From a bacterium (GTDB lineage: Bacteria > UBA8248), in the NCBI GenBank assembly GCA_027622355.1, contig JAQBZT010000011.1, forward strand, positions 1 to 22,085: a stretch of 22,085 nt of DNA. Direction: 5' to 3'. Numbering within the stretch: the stretch's first letter is position 1; each line of letters starts with the position of its first letter. The notes under the pieces were generated by a model. It did no database searches, had not been told where the DNA came from, and worked only from the letters and a program-made list of their open reading frames with translations. The translations under genes were made by a program, and so were the position numbers. Shown here piece after piece: positions 14,442-22,085 of this stretch.

Positions 14442-15463
14442 CCCCCATACCCCCGCACCACCCCCCTTGCCGCCTCCGTCATCCCGTGCATGACGAGACT
14501 GCAGGGGCCGTTCTTGCCGCCGGCGACGAAGAGGTGGAGGTCCTCGGGGCGGCCGACGGCGGGGATCAGGGCGTCATCGTCGTTTAGGTCTACCTCGAAA
14601 TGCCAGCGCGCGGCGCCGGATGCGCCCCGCCAGATGCCGGCGTCCCGAATCTCCCCGAGTTTCCGGCGGCTCGCCTCGATCAGTTTCGTGTGAACATCGG
14701 CGCGCGTCATGCCCGCCGCGGCAAAGACGTTCGCGTGCTGGGGGCTGAGGATGACGGTGAGGTCGGCTCTCCGGTAGATGTTCCCCCCGCCGAGGGTGCT
14801 CATGGTGTCCCCGATCGTGCGCAGAAGCCGCTCGGGCGTTTTGCTGGCATCGTCCCAGACCTGGATGGGCGGCTCGCAGGGAATGGCCGCGACGGCGTTT
14901 CCTGTAATGCCGCGCGCGGCGGCGTAGCTCTCGAAGGGGCTCTCGGCCTCGTTCTCGGCGAGGCAGAAGGTGAAGCGCGCCGGGCCCCCGAAGCAGCTCG
15001 TCGCCCCCGCGCCGGGGTAGCCGCCGCCCAGGTTGAACATGAGGAGGCGCAGCGCCCGGCCGATTGTGGCATTCGCCCGAAAGCCCGGCCCGAGGCAGCC
15101 TTCGCCTCCGTGGAGGCCGATCTCCTTGGCATGGGGGCCGCTGAAGACGAGGAGCGGCGCCGCCGCGCTCGATGTCGCCTGGACGAGGAGGAGGTTGAAG
15201 CGCGGCTCCAGCACCGCCTCCACCCCCGCAATGAGGCAGGGCATGTACGCCGGCTTGCAGCCCGCCATGACGGCGTGCAGGGCGATCTGGTAGACGCTCG
15301 CCATCCCGCCGAGGGGGGGCACCTCTCCGAGCTCCTCATCGGGGGGGCGTCTCGTTCCCGCGAGCATTTTTTCAATCGCGGCTTCCGTCGGCGGGACGAG
15401 GGGCAGGCCGTCCGACCAGGGCTGGTCCATGAGGTGTTCCATCATCTCGAGGGGGTCGATCAT
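14438..15463 (-). CDS. conserved Cys-rich protein of unknown function (341 aa)
   Basis: Soluble protein, 341 residues, no signal peptide. I recognise a family-type N-terminus (DQPWSDGLPLVPPTEAAIEK) but no characterised member. Conserved-looking blocks are ALHAVMAGCKP (61-71), GEGCLGPGFRANATIGRAL (120-138), TSCFGGPARFTFCLAENE (155-172), and TLGGGNIY with LSPQHANVFA. Cys69, 123, 157 and 167 sit in Gly-rich motifs and could bind metal or act in redox chemistry (inference). I recall uncharacterised homologues that may lie near UGSC-type selenoproteins; that is unverified. It is the last gene of a minus operon after ThiI, eight bases behind it, and its start lacks a clear ribosome site, so translation probably depends on coupling. 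Convergent with the AT-rich gene, sharing its stop bases. Confidence 0.75.
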   Translation of the reverse strand: MIDPLEMMEHLMDQPWSDGLPLVPPTEAAIEKMLAGTRRPPDEELGEVPPLGGMASVYQIALHAVMAGCKPAYMPCLIAGVEAVLEPRFNLLLVQATSSAAAPLLVFSGPHAKEIGLHGGEGCLGPGFRANATIGRALRLLMFNLGGGYPGAGATSCFGGPARFTFCLAENEAESPFESYAAARGITGNAVAAIPCEPPIQVWDDASKTPERLLRTIGDTMSTLGGGNIYRRADLTVILSPQHANVFAAAGMTRADVHTKLIEASRRKLGEIRDAGIWRGASGAARWHFEVDLNDDDALIPAVGRPEDLHLFVAGGKNGPCSLVMHGMTEAARGVVRGYGG

Positions 15464-15471
15464 GTGTGCGC

Positions 15472-16734
15472 TCAGCTTTCGGCGGGCGTTTTCGCCAGCG
15501 TTCCGGGGTGGATTTCGGAGAAAGGAAGGGCCTTCTGCCGCGCGCCGTCCCGGTAGTCGTACACCTCGGTTTCGGCGAGGGCGCGCGCGATCATCTCCTC
15601 CGCATCGAGGCGCGCCTCGGCGCCTCTGAGATGGGGGATGTTCGTGCGGATGGCCGGATGCTTGGGGACGAAGAGGGAGCAGCAGTCCTGATCAGGTTCA
15701 ATCGAAATTTCAAAAGTATCGAGCACCTTGGCCTGGGCGATGATCTCCTCCTTGTCCATCCCGATGAGGGGCCGGAGGATGGGGAGCGCGACGGCCTCCT
15801 CGACCGAGGCGAGGTTGGAAAGGGTCTGGCTCGCCACCTGGCCGAGGCTCTCGCCGGTGACGAGGGCTTTCGCTTTTTCGAGTTTCGCGATGCGCTCGCA
15901 GATGCGGGCCATGAACCTCCGGTAGAGGACGACGCGGAGCGCCGGGTCCGCCACGAGGACGATCTCTTTCTGCAGATTGCCGAAGGGAACGAGATAGAGG
16001 CGGCTGCCGAGCTGGTAGGTGTCGAGCACGGCGGCGAGGTCCATCGCCTTTTCGGCCGAGGCGCGGCTGAGGTAGGGCGCCCCGTGGAAGTGGACGAAGC
16101 TCACCTCGCAGCCCCGCTTCATCATCCGCCAGCAGGCGACGGGCGAGTCAATGCCCCCCGAGAGGAGGGCGGTCACCTTTCCGCTCGCGCCGATGGGCAG
16201 GCCGCCCGGCCCCGGAATCTTCTCGACGTAAACGAGCGTGTTCCGCGGAAGGGCCTCGATGGTGATCATCGTGCCGGGGGCATCGAGGTTGACCGGCAGG
16301 TGGCGCCTCGCCTGGATGCGCGCGCCGATCGCCCGGTTCCACTCCTGGCTGCTGATCGGGAGGTTCGGGTAGCCCTTCCGGGTGCGGACGCGGAAGGTGG
16401 AAATTTTCAGCGGGGCGATCATTTCGAGGGCTACCTCGCCCGCCGCATCGAGGTCGAGGGGGAGTTTTCTCGCGAGGGCGAAGTAGGCGACGCCGAAGAC
16501 GCGGGCGAGGGCCACCCTGAGCGCGGGCCAGTCGGCCTCCGGCGCGAGTTCGAGCGCGAGTCTTCCCGGAAGCTTGCGGACCTTCTCCCCGCCGTGGGGG
16601 GCGGCCATTTGCTCGATGCGTTCCACGAGGCGGTTCACGAAAAGGGGCCGGTTTTTCCCCTTCAGGCCGATCTCGTTGTAGTGGAGAAGGACGCAGTGGG
16701 CGTGCCCCTCGGGGGCGTGTCCGTTCCGGCTCAT
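15472..16734 (-). CDS. thiI: tRNA uracil 4-sulfurtransferase ThiI
   Basis: A 420-residue ThiI. The N-terminal ferredoxin-like/THUMP region (about 1-170) binds tRNA, and the PP-loop ATP pyrophosphatase motif is SGGIDSPVA (192-200). HFHGAPYLSRASAEKAMDLA (215-234), GESLGQVASQT (294-304) and DCCSLFVPKHP (350-360) are ThiI signatures. It activates uridine 8 of tRNA with ATP for sulfur transfer to make 4-thiouridine and also feeds sulfur to thiazole synthesis in some bacteria. The C-terminal rhodanese domain of the 482-residue E. coli enzyme is absent, so sulfur would have to come from another carrier, or directly from sulfide as in archaeal types. Starts ATGA-overlapped with the upstream cyclophilin-like gene. 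Confidence 0.95.
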   Translation of the reverse strand: MSRNGHAPEGHAHCVLLHYNEIGLKGKNRPLFVNRLVERIEQMAAPHGGEKVRKLPGRLALELAPEADWPALRVALARVFGVAYFALARKLPLDLDAAGEVALEMIAPLKISTFRVRTRKGYPNLPISSQEWNRAIGARIQARRHLPVNLDAPGTMITIEALPRNTLVYVEKIPGPGGLPIGASGKVTALLSGGIDSPVACWRMMKRGCEVSFVHFHGAPYLSRASAEKAMDLAAVLDTYQLGSRLYLVPFGNLQKEIVLVADPALRVVLYRRFMARICERIAKLEKAKALVTGESLGQVASQTLSNLASVEEAVALPILRPLIGMDKEEIIAQAKVLDTFEISIEPDQDCCSLFVPKHPAIRTNIPHLRGAEARLDAEEMIARALAETEVYDYRDGARQKALPFSEIHPGTLAKTPAES

Positions 16735-17108
16735 TCGACCCGCTCCAGTTTGACGGCCGCCCCGCCCGGGACATCCCGAAAAATGCGCGCATCCCCTTCG
16801 ATCCGGCCCAGCGGGTTGACCGCGCTGGCCGCCCGGGGGGCGTTTCCCGTGCTGGCCGGGGTAGGTCCGAAGAAGATGCAGAACGCCTTGCCGGGGGGCC
16901 AGTAGGCGATCTCGCCCACGGCCATCTCCTCGCGGGCGCCGGGCTCGGCGGGGGCCTCCAGGGGGATGGCGAAGTAGATTTCATCCCCCCAGATCTGGGC
17001 CGTGCCCTCGATGGGCAGGGCGTCCCACAGGCGGGCGGAGGTCTCCCCTTCGAGGAGGGTGGCCTTCGCGACCGTCTTCCCTGCCGAGATTTGAACGCGC
17101 CGTGCCAT
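16731..17108 (-). CDS. cyclophilin-like fold protein
   Basis: A 125-residue protein of the cyclophilin-like family typified by Thermotoga TM1367. It has the characteristic beta-rich pattern TAQIWGDEIYFAIPLEAPAE and GEIAYWPPGKAFCIFFGPTPAS. Members keep the barrel but lack the usual prolyl isomerase active site, so function is not known. Its start (ATG 17108) follows AGGAGA with a good distance. It is the first gene of the operon with thiI (overlap ATGA at 16731-16734) and the 341-residue protein. Confidence 0.85.
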   Translation of the reverse strand: MARRVQISAGKTVAKATLLEGETSARLWDALPIEGTAQIWGDEIYFAIPLEAPAEPGAREEMAVGEIAYWPPGKAFCIFFGPTPASTGNAPRAASAVNPLGRIEGDARIFRDVPGGAAVKLERVE

Positions 17109-17193
17109 GTCTTGTCTCCTGTTCAGCGAGAAATCCTTGGGTTTGGCAGATTATCCGAGCGGGGGGGGCTTGGAAAGGCGCGCCCCGGCGGTC

Positions 17194-17223
17194 TTGACAG
17201 GGCTTCTGCCTCCCTCCTAGATT
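17194..17223 (+). promoter_or_regulatory. predicted sigma70-type promoter of the polyprenyl synthase operon
   Basis: A perfect TTGACA (17194-17199) lies 18 bases before TAGATT (17218-17223), which matches the -10 consensus at 4 of 6 positions. It is placed about 74 bases before the ATG at 17297. It would drive the whole five-gene run. Confidence 0.5.
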
Positions 17224-17296
17224 GCGGTATCATTGTGATCCCAAGAACTGGCGGGAAAATGGGCTGCGTTTTACCGGGTTTTTCCGAGGGGAAAGG

Positions 17297-18274
17297 ATGA
17301 ATTTTTCCGAAATTGTCGAGTCCCTCTCCGCCGATCTGGCGCGCGTCGAGGAGGCGATCGGGGAGAATTTCCATTCCGACGTGGTGCTGATCCCCGATGT
17401 GAGCGGCCACCTCAGCCGCGCGGGGGGCAAGCGCGTCCGGCCGATGCTCCTTCTCCTGAGCGCCAAGGCCTGCGGCTACGAAGGCCCCCGGGCCATCTCC
17501 CACAGCTGCGTGGTCGAGTACATCCACACCGCCACCCTTCTTCACGATGATGTGGTGGACGGCGCCGACCTGCGGCGCGGGAACCCCTCGGCCAACGCCA
17601 AGTGGGGGAACGAGGCCAGCGTCCTGGTCGGTGATTTCCTCTTTGCCAAGAGTTTTTCCATGATGGCGAACGATGAGGACGGCCGCATCATGAAGACCAT
17701 GGCGGACGCCTGCACCCTGCTCTCCGAGGGCGAGGTGCTCCAGCTGGTGCACATGTACAACCTCCGTCTGACCGAGGAGGAGTATCTCGATGTCATCTAC
17801 CGGAAGACGGCGGCCTTGATCGCGGCAAGCTGCAAGGTGGGCGCCCTCCTGGGGGACAGCCCGCCCCAGTTCGTGGACGCGATGTGCCAGTTCGGCGTCA
17901 AGGTGGGCTACGCCTTCCAGCTGGTGGACGACGCGCTGGACTATCTGGGGGATGAGGGCCGGACCGGGAAGGTCATCGGGAAAGACCTCCGCGAGGGAAA
18001 CATCACTCTTCCGCTGCTTCGCGCCCATGCGCTGGCAAAGCCGGCCGAGCGCGAGCGCCTGACCGATATCGTCGTGAACGGAGAAGAAGTCGGAGAGGCC
18101 GAACTCGAGGAAGTGCTGGGCCTGATTGGGAAGTACGAAACGGTTGCCTACACCCTCGACCGCGCCCGGAGCTATATCGAAGCGGCCAAGGCGTGCCTTT
18201 CCGTGCTGCCGGATTCCGTGCACCTCGACGCCATGCGCGCGCTGGCCGACTACATCGTCGAAAGAGACTATTGA
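17297..18274 (+). CDS. trans-polyprenyl diphosphate synthase (octaprenyl/heptaprenyl-type)
   Basis: A 325-residue all-helical prenyltransferase that extends an allylic diphosphate with isopentenyl diphosphate. The first Asp-rich motif is HTATLLHDDVVD (77-88) and the second LVDDALDYLG (209-218). GGKRVRPML (43-51) binds the diphosphate. Small residues (A79, T80) before the first motif argue for a long-chain quinone-side-chain enzyme like IspB rather than farnesyl synthase. ATG 17297 follows AAAGG (17293-17296 region). It is the first gene after a consensus -35 box and precedes maf by 68 bases. Chain length cannot be told exactly. Confidence 0.95.
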   Translation: MNFSEIVESLSADLARVEEAIGENFHSDVVLIPDVSGHLSRAGGKRVRPMLLLLSAKACGYEGPRAISHSCVVEYIHTATLLHDDVVDGADLRRGNPSANAKWGNEASVLVGDFLFAKSFSMMANDEDGRIMKTMADACTLLSEGEVLQLVHMYNLRLTEEEYLDVIYRKTAALIAASCKVGALLGDSPPQFVDAMCQFGVKVGYAFQLVDDALDYLGDEGRTGKVIGKDLREGNITLPLLRAHALAKPAERERLTDIVVNGEEVGEAELEEVLGLIGKYETVAYTLDRARSYIEAAKACLSVLPDSVHLDAMRALADYIVERDY

Positions 18275-18342
18275 GCCGGCGGCATCCACCGGCTGCGATA
18301 TCCTGCGTTCTTCCCCGGCATCATTGAAAAGGAAACTTGCGA

Positions 18343-18948
18343 TTGCGCCGCTCTCTCGTACTTGCCTCGGCCTCTCCCCGGAGAAAGCAGCTTCTCGAAG
18401 AAGCCGGGCTTCAATTTGAGGTGCTGGCGGCCCCGGTGGAGGAAGAATTGCGGCGGGATGGCTTCTCCCCCGCCGAATTCGCGGAGGAGCGCGCCCTCGC
18501 CAAGGCGGTCTGGGCTTTCGAACGGCGGCCGGAGGCGGCCGTCCTCGGGGCGGACACCATTGTCGTGCTCGGGGAGGAGATACTGGGCAAGCCGCAGGAC
18601 AGGGAGGACGCCCGCCGCATGCTCTCCCTCCTCTCGGAGCGGACCCATAGCGTCATCACGGGCTTCGCGGTGCTGGCACCCGGAATCTCCCGCCGGGGGC
18701 ACGTCGAAACCCAGGTCCGGTTCCGCCGCCTGAGCGGGGCGGATATCGATCGCTACGCCGAGAGCAGCGAGCCGATGGGAAAGGCGGGCGCCTATGCCAT
18801 TCAGGGCGGTGGCGGCAGCCTGGTGGATCGCATCGAGGGCAGTTATACGAATGTGGTGGGGCTTCCCGTGCCGGAGGTTTTGGCGGCGCTTTCCGATTGC
18901 GGCGCCCGGGAAGATCGCCACTCCGCCGCCGTGGAAAGAGAGGAATAA
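18343..18948 (+). CDS. maf: Maf family nucleotide pyrophosphatase
   Basis: A 201-residue Maf/YhdE-type nucleoside triphosphate pyrophosphatase, which hydrolyses dTTP, UTP or modified nucleotides to monophosphate and pyrophosphate. It has the P-loop-like SASPRR (9-14), GADTIVV (69-75, Asp71) and GKPQD (82-86), and the usual YAIQGGGGSLVDRIEGSYTNVVGLP end block. No ATG is available in the right place. TTG at 18343 is nine bases from AAGGA, while TTG at 18337 is only three, so I favour 18343. The protein runs slightly beyond the usual end with a Glu-rich tail. Housekeeping enzyme, close behind the prenyl synthase and four bases before the aminotransferase. Confidence 0.92.
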   Translation: MRRSLVLASASPRRKQLLEEAGLQFEVLAAPVEEELRRDGFSPAEFAEERALAKAVWAFERRPEAAVLGADTIVVLGEEILGKPQDREDARRMLSLLSERTHSVITGFAVLAPGISRRGHVETQVRFRRLSGADIDRYAESSEPMGKAGAYAIQGGGGSLVDRIEGSYTNVVGLPVPEVLAALSDCGAREDRHSAAVEREE

Positions 18949-18951
18949 AAG

Positions 18952-20118
18952 ATGCGCCTTGCTGATCGGATGGGCCGGCTGAAAACCGAATCCTCTTTCG
19001 TCGTGCTGGCCAAGGCGAACGCGCTCGAGCGCCAGGGACGGGACATCATCCACCTCGAGATCGGGGACACGGATTTCGACACACCCTCCGTCATCGTGGA
19101 AGAGGCCTACGCGCAGATGAAGAGAGGGATGACGCACTACTGCCCCTCGGCGGGCGTGCTCGAGCTTCGCGAGGCCTGCGCCGAGTTCTTCCGGCGCGAC
19201 GGGCGGGGAGAGTACGCCCCCGATGAGATTGTGATCGGCACGGGGGGCAAGCCGTTCCTCTATTACACCATCATGGCGTTCGCGAATCCGGGCGATGAGG
19301 TGATCTACCCCGACCCCGGCTTCCCGGTCTATGAGTCGGTGGCGCTCTACGCCGGGGCGAAGGCTGTCCCGCTCCCCATCCTCGAGGAGAACGACTTCCG
19401 CTTCACGCCGGACGATCTGCGCGAGCGGGTCACGGACCGCACCCGGCTCCTCATCCTCAACTATCCGCACAACCCGACCGGGGGAACGCTCACGCGGACG
19501 GAGCTCGAAGCCATCGCCGAGATCGCCATCGAGAACGACATCGTCGTCCTCTCCGATGAGGTATACGCCCACATGCTCTTCGAGGGGGAGCACATCTCCA
19601 TCGGCACCCTGCCGGGGATGCGCGAGCGGACGATCATGCTCGAGACCTTCTCGAAGACCTATGCGATGACGGGCTGGCGGCTGGGGTTCGTCGCCGCCCC
19701 GAAGCCGCTCGCAGAACCCCTCATCCAGCTCATCACGAACTCGGTGAGCTGCGTCCCGCCGTTCATCCAGATGGCGGGGGCCAAGGGGATCCTGGCCGAT
19801 CAGGCGGAGAGCGAGGCCATGATGGCGGACTTCAAGCGAAGGCGCGATCTGTTCGTCTCCGGCCTCAACGAGATCGAGGGCATTTCCTGCAAATCGCCCG
19901 AGGGGGCCTTTTACGCCTTCCCGAACGTGAGCAGGGTCCCCATGGGCTCGCGCGAGCTGGCCGATTACCTGCTCGATGAGGTGGGGGTGGCGGCCCTGCC
20001 GGGCTCGGCCTTCGGCCGCTATGCCGAAGGGCACATGCGGATGTGCTTCGCCAACAGCACGGAAAATCTCGAGCGCGCCCTCGACCGCATCGGCGAGGCC
20101 CTCCGGAAGATCTCCTGA
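18952..20118 (+). CDS. class I/II pyridoxal phosphate aminotransferase
   Basis: A 388-residue fold-type I aminotransferase. The PLP lysine is K235 in TFSKTYAMTGWRLG. NYPHNPTGG (170-178) and SDEVYAHM (201-208) are the cofactor-binding Asn/Asp/Tyr regions, and MRMCFANS near the end holds the carboxylate-binding Arg. ATG 18952 follows GAGAGGA. Such enzymes transaminate amino acids with 2-oxoglutarate or pyruvate; the specific substrate (aspartate, aromatic, or others) is not clear. The following dehydrogenase, four bases away, acts on 2-hydroxy/2-keto acids, so the two could interconvert an amino acid, its 2-oxo acid and its 2-hydroxy acid (inference). Confidence 0.93.
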   Translation: MRLADRMGRLKTESSFVVLAKANALERQGRDIIHLEIGDTDFDTPSVIVEEAYAQMKRGMTHYCPSAGVLELREACAEFFRRDGRGEYAPDEIVIGTGGKPFLYYTIMAFANPGDEVIYPDPGFPVYESVALYAGAKAVPLPILEENDFRFTPDDLRERVTDRTRLLILNYPHNPTGGTLTRTELEAIAEIAIENDIVVLSDEVYAHMLFEGEHISIGTLPGMRERTIMLETFSKTYAMTGWRLGFVAAPKPLAEPLIQLITNSVSCVPPFIQMAGAKGILADQAESEAMMADFKRRRDLFVSGLNEIEGISCKSPEGAFYAFPNVSRVPMGSRELADYLLDEVGVAALPGSAFGRYAEGHMRMCFANSTENLERALDRIGEALRKIS

Positions 20119-20122
20119 GCCG

Positions 20123-21133
20123 ATGCCGAGAAAAGCCCCCAGCAAGCCGCGCCTCCGCGTTTTCCTCTCCCGGAGGTTTCCGGCGGTGGATTTCGCGGCG
20201 CTCGCCCCCCTGTGCGATCTGCGCGTCCACGCGAGCGAAGGGCCGCCCTCAAGGCAGGACTATCGGCGCGCGCTGAAAGATACCCACATTCTCATTTCGA
20301 TGGTGGAGGATGCCGTGGACGCCGCGCTCATGGACGCAGCGCCCGGCCTCCGGCTCATCGCCAACTTCGGGGTGGGCTTCAACAACATTGACGTTGCCGC
20401 CGCGACCGGGCGCGGGATTCTCGCCGCCAACACCCCGGAGGTGGTGGCGGGCCCGACGGCGGAGCTCGCCATGGCGCTCCTGCTCGCGGTTTCGCGGCGG
20501 GTGACCGAGGCGGACGCCTACGTGCGCTCGGGCAAGTGGAAGTCCTGGACGCCGTCCCTGCTCGAGAGCCGGGGGCTCGAGGGCAAGGTGCTCGGCATCG
20601 TCGGCCTGGGCGGCATCGGCGCGGCCCTGGCACAGCGGGCGCAGGGCTTCGGCCTCAAGGTGCGCTACTGGAGCCGAAGGCGCCGGGCGCCCCAAGAGGA
20701 AGCCGCGAAGAACGTGGCCTACCGCCCGCTGAGCCGCCTCCTCGCCGAGGCGGACTATCTCAGCATCAACGTCGCGCTGAACGCGGAGACGCATCACCTG
20801 ATCGATGCGGCGGCGCTCGCGCGGATGAAGCCCGGTGCTTTTCTCATCAACACGGCGCGCGGGGAGATCGTGGACGAAAAGGCGCTGGCGGCCGCACTGA
20901 AGTCGGGCCATCTCGGCGGGGCGGGACTCGATGTCTTCGAGAGGGAGCCCGCGGTCCATCCCGCCCTGCGCAAAATGCCGAACGTCGTCCTGCACCCCCA
21001 CCTGGGGACCTCATCGCGCGAGGGACGTCTCGCCCTCTCGGGCCGAGTGGTCGAGAACGTCCGCGCCTATCTGGCCGGAAAGAAGCCGCCCTTTCTCCTC
21101 AACCCCGAAGCCTGGCCGAAGCGGAGGCGATGA
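20123..21133 (+). CDS. D-isomer specific 2-hydroxyacid dehydrogenase (glyoxylate/hydroxypyruvate reductase-like)
   Basis: A 336-residue NAD(P)-dependent dehydrogenase. The nucleotide motif GIVGLGGIGAALA (158-170) is followed at the end of the next strand by YWSRRRR (182-188), where an Asp would favour NAD; Ser-Arg-Arg there suggests NADPH. The catalytic Arg is R246 (NTARGEIVDE), Glu E275 (FEREP) and His H293 (HPHLGTSS). NFGVGFNNIDV is the usual substrate-side motif. ATG 20123 lies four bases after the aminotransferase stop, so they are probably one transcript. The stop overlaps the hydantoinase gene. Cytoplasmic reductase of 2-oxo acids; exact substrate unknown. Confidence 0.94.
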   Translation: MPRKAPSKPRLRVFLSRRFPAVDFAALAPLCDLRVHASEGPPSRQDYRRALKDTHILISMVEDAVDAALMDAAPGLRLIANFGVGFNNIDVAAATGRGILAANTPEVVAGPTAELAMALLLAVSRRVTEADAYVRSGKWKSWTPSLLESRGLEGKVLGIVGLGGIGAALAQRAQGFGLKVRYWSRRRRAPQEEAAKNVAYRPLSRLLAEADYLSINVALNAETHHLIDAAALARMKPGAFLINTARGEIVDEKALAAALKSGHLGGAGLDVFEREPAVHPALRKMPNVVLHPHLGTSSREGRLALSGRVVENVRAYLAGKKPPFLLNPEAWPKRRR

Positions 21134-22085
21134 TGGCGGCGGAGCTGCGGCTGGGCGTGGACACGGGGGGAACCTTCACCGATCTGATCGCGATTGCGGG
21201 CGGCCGGGTGCGCGTCCACAAGGTGCTCTCGACGCCGGAGAATCCGGCCCGCGCCATCCTCCGGGGAATCGCCGATCTTTTGGGGAGCGGCGCCCCGGTT
21301 TTCGATCTCGTCCACGGCTCGACGGTGGCGACGAACGCCCTGCTCACGCGGAGCGGGGAGAAGACCGCCCTCGTGACGACGGCGGGCTTCGAGGATGTCA
21401 TCGAGATCGGCCGCCAGACCCGGAAGGAACTCTACGATCTGGCCTATCGAAGACCCCTCCCGCTCGTTCCGCGGCGGCTGCGCTTCGGGGCGGTCGAGCG
21501 GTGTGATGAGCGGGGCGCGGTGATCGAGCCGCTGCAAAAAGCCGAGGTGCGCCGCCTCGCGGGCCGGCTCCGCAAGGCGGGTGTAAAGTCGGTGGCCATC
21601 TGTTTCCTGCACGCCTATGCGAACCCGGTCCACGAGGATCTGGTGGCCGAGGCGCTCCGAAAGAGCGGGGTTTTTGTCTCGGTTTCGAGCCGGGTTTTGC
21701 CCGAATACCGCGAGTTTGAGCGGACGAGCACGACCTGCGTCAACGCCTACGTCTCCCCTCTCATGACCCGCTATCTCGGGGAGCTGGAGCGGAAATCGGG
21801 CGCCCGGCGCCTGCGGGTGATGCAGAGCAACGGCGGGGTGATCTCGGCGGGCACGGCGGCGGCGGAAGCGGTGCGCACGATTCTCTCGGGGCCCGCGGGC
21901 GGGGTGGTCGGCGCCTTCGAGGTGGCGCGGCGGGCGGGCTTCGAGAACCTGATCACCTTCGACATGGGCGGGACGAGCACGGACGTCTCCCTCCTGAAGG
22001 GACGGATCGGCTTCACCGCCGAAACCGAAGTGGCGGGCTGCCCGATTCGCGTTCCAGTGATCGACATTCACACGGTGGGGGCGGG
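21133..22085 (+). CDS. hydantoinase/5-oxoprolinase family protein, HyuA-like (3'-truncated by window edge)
   Basis: The N-terminal 317 residues of an ATP-dependent hydantoinase A/oxoprolinase subunit. The ASKHA-type phosphate-1 motif is GVDTGGTFTD (8-17), with HGSTVATNALLTRSG (61-75), NAYVSPL, and the Hydantoinase_A core FDMGGTSTDVS (276-286). LSGPAGGVVG (251-260) is also typical. The family opens hydantoin or 5-oxoproline rings, or acts in acetone/acetophenone carboxylases. The ATG at 21133 (TGATG overlap) is five bases after GGAGG; ATG 21130 also exists but is too close. The usual partner HyuB would be downstream outside the window. It closes the visible operon with the aminotransferase and dehydrogenase. 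Confidence 0.93.
   Translation, partial: MAAELRLGVDTGGTFTDLIAIAGGRVRVHKVLSTPENPARAILRGIADLLGSGAPVFDLVHGSTVATNALLTRSGEKTALVTTAGFEDVIEIGRQTRKELYDLAYRRPLPLVPRRLRFGAVERCDERGAVIEPLQKAEVRRLAGRLRKAGVKSVAICFLHAYANPVHEDLVAEALRKSGVFVSVSSRVLPEYREFERTSTTCVNAYVSPLMTRYLGELERKSGARRLRVMQSNGGVISAGTAAAEAVRTILSGPAGGVVGAFEVARRAGFENLITFDMGGTSTDVSLLKGRIGFTAETEVAGCPIRVPVIDIHTVGA

Noticed and set aside
18268..20145. A 625-codon minus-strand frame opposite maf and the aminotransferase.
   Set aside because: It has no recognisable motif and is an antisense shadow from GC-rich codons; the plus strand encodes two full enzymes with intact active sites.
1..22085. CRISPR array, tRNA or rRNA genes.
   Set aside because: No regularly spaced repeat array and no tRNA-like or rRNA-like stretch was noticed on either strand; nearly all sequence is coding.

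Overview
The window is bacterial, gene-dense and mostly high in GC (41 of 60 bases on a sampled line inside selD). The gene content is that of an environmental heterotroph: acyl-CoA, CoA-transferase, amidohydrolase, aldo/keto reductase and hydantoinase genes, plus a selenocysteine-using selD. This would fit an uncultured high-GC Gram-negative lineage of the Tectomicrobia or deltaproteobacterial kind. That placement is a guess from gene style, not from a marker gene. Both window edges cut genes: an M24 peptidase at the left and a hydantoinase A subunit at the right.

Layout. (1) 1-1149: M24 metallopeptidase, minus strand. (2) 1406-4744: plus-strand operon of acyl-CoA dehydrogenase, two MaoC/hotdog hydratases and a CaiB/BaiF CoA-transferase, which looks like a catabolic route for an acyl-CoA. 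(3) 4750-7785: minus-strand three-gene operon of a retropepsin-like 'ATP-dependent zinc protease', an inactive transglutaminase fused to seven membrane helices, and an ATP-grasp RimK-like ligase. This is a known predicted peptide-modification module whose substrate I cannot name. (4) 8022-9119: selD. It is read through an in-frame TGA at 8079-8081 that must encode selenocysteine, with a SECIS-like hairpin just downstream. (5) 9191-10009: an AT-richer two-helix membrane protein. Near-identical 32-base terminator hairpins lie immediately before it and 48 bases after it, so it looks like an inserted cassette. (6) 10088-11410: M20 amidohydrolase (AbgB-like), minus. (7) 11633-13215: aldo/keto reductase and a polytopic membrane protein, plus. 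(8) 13257-14441: a second AT-rich gene, with a Schlafen/AlbA_2-type domain, whose stop codon overlaps the stop of the opposing gene. (9) 14438-17108: minus-strand operon of a cyclophilin-like protein, ThiI and a 341-residue Cys-rich protein of unknown function. (10) 17297-22085: plus-strand run of polyprenyl diphosphate synthase, Maf pyrophosphatase, class I aminotransferase, D-2-hydroxyacid dehydrogenase and hydantoinase A.

Most interesting are the two AT-rich accessory genes, which look horizontally acquired and possibly defence-related, the repeat-terminator pair that brackets the first of them, and the selenocysteine in SelD, which a routine gene caller would truncate to a start at 8226. 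The transglutaminase/ATP-grasp/protease operon is the best candidate for a coherent but poorly described system.
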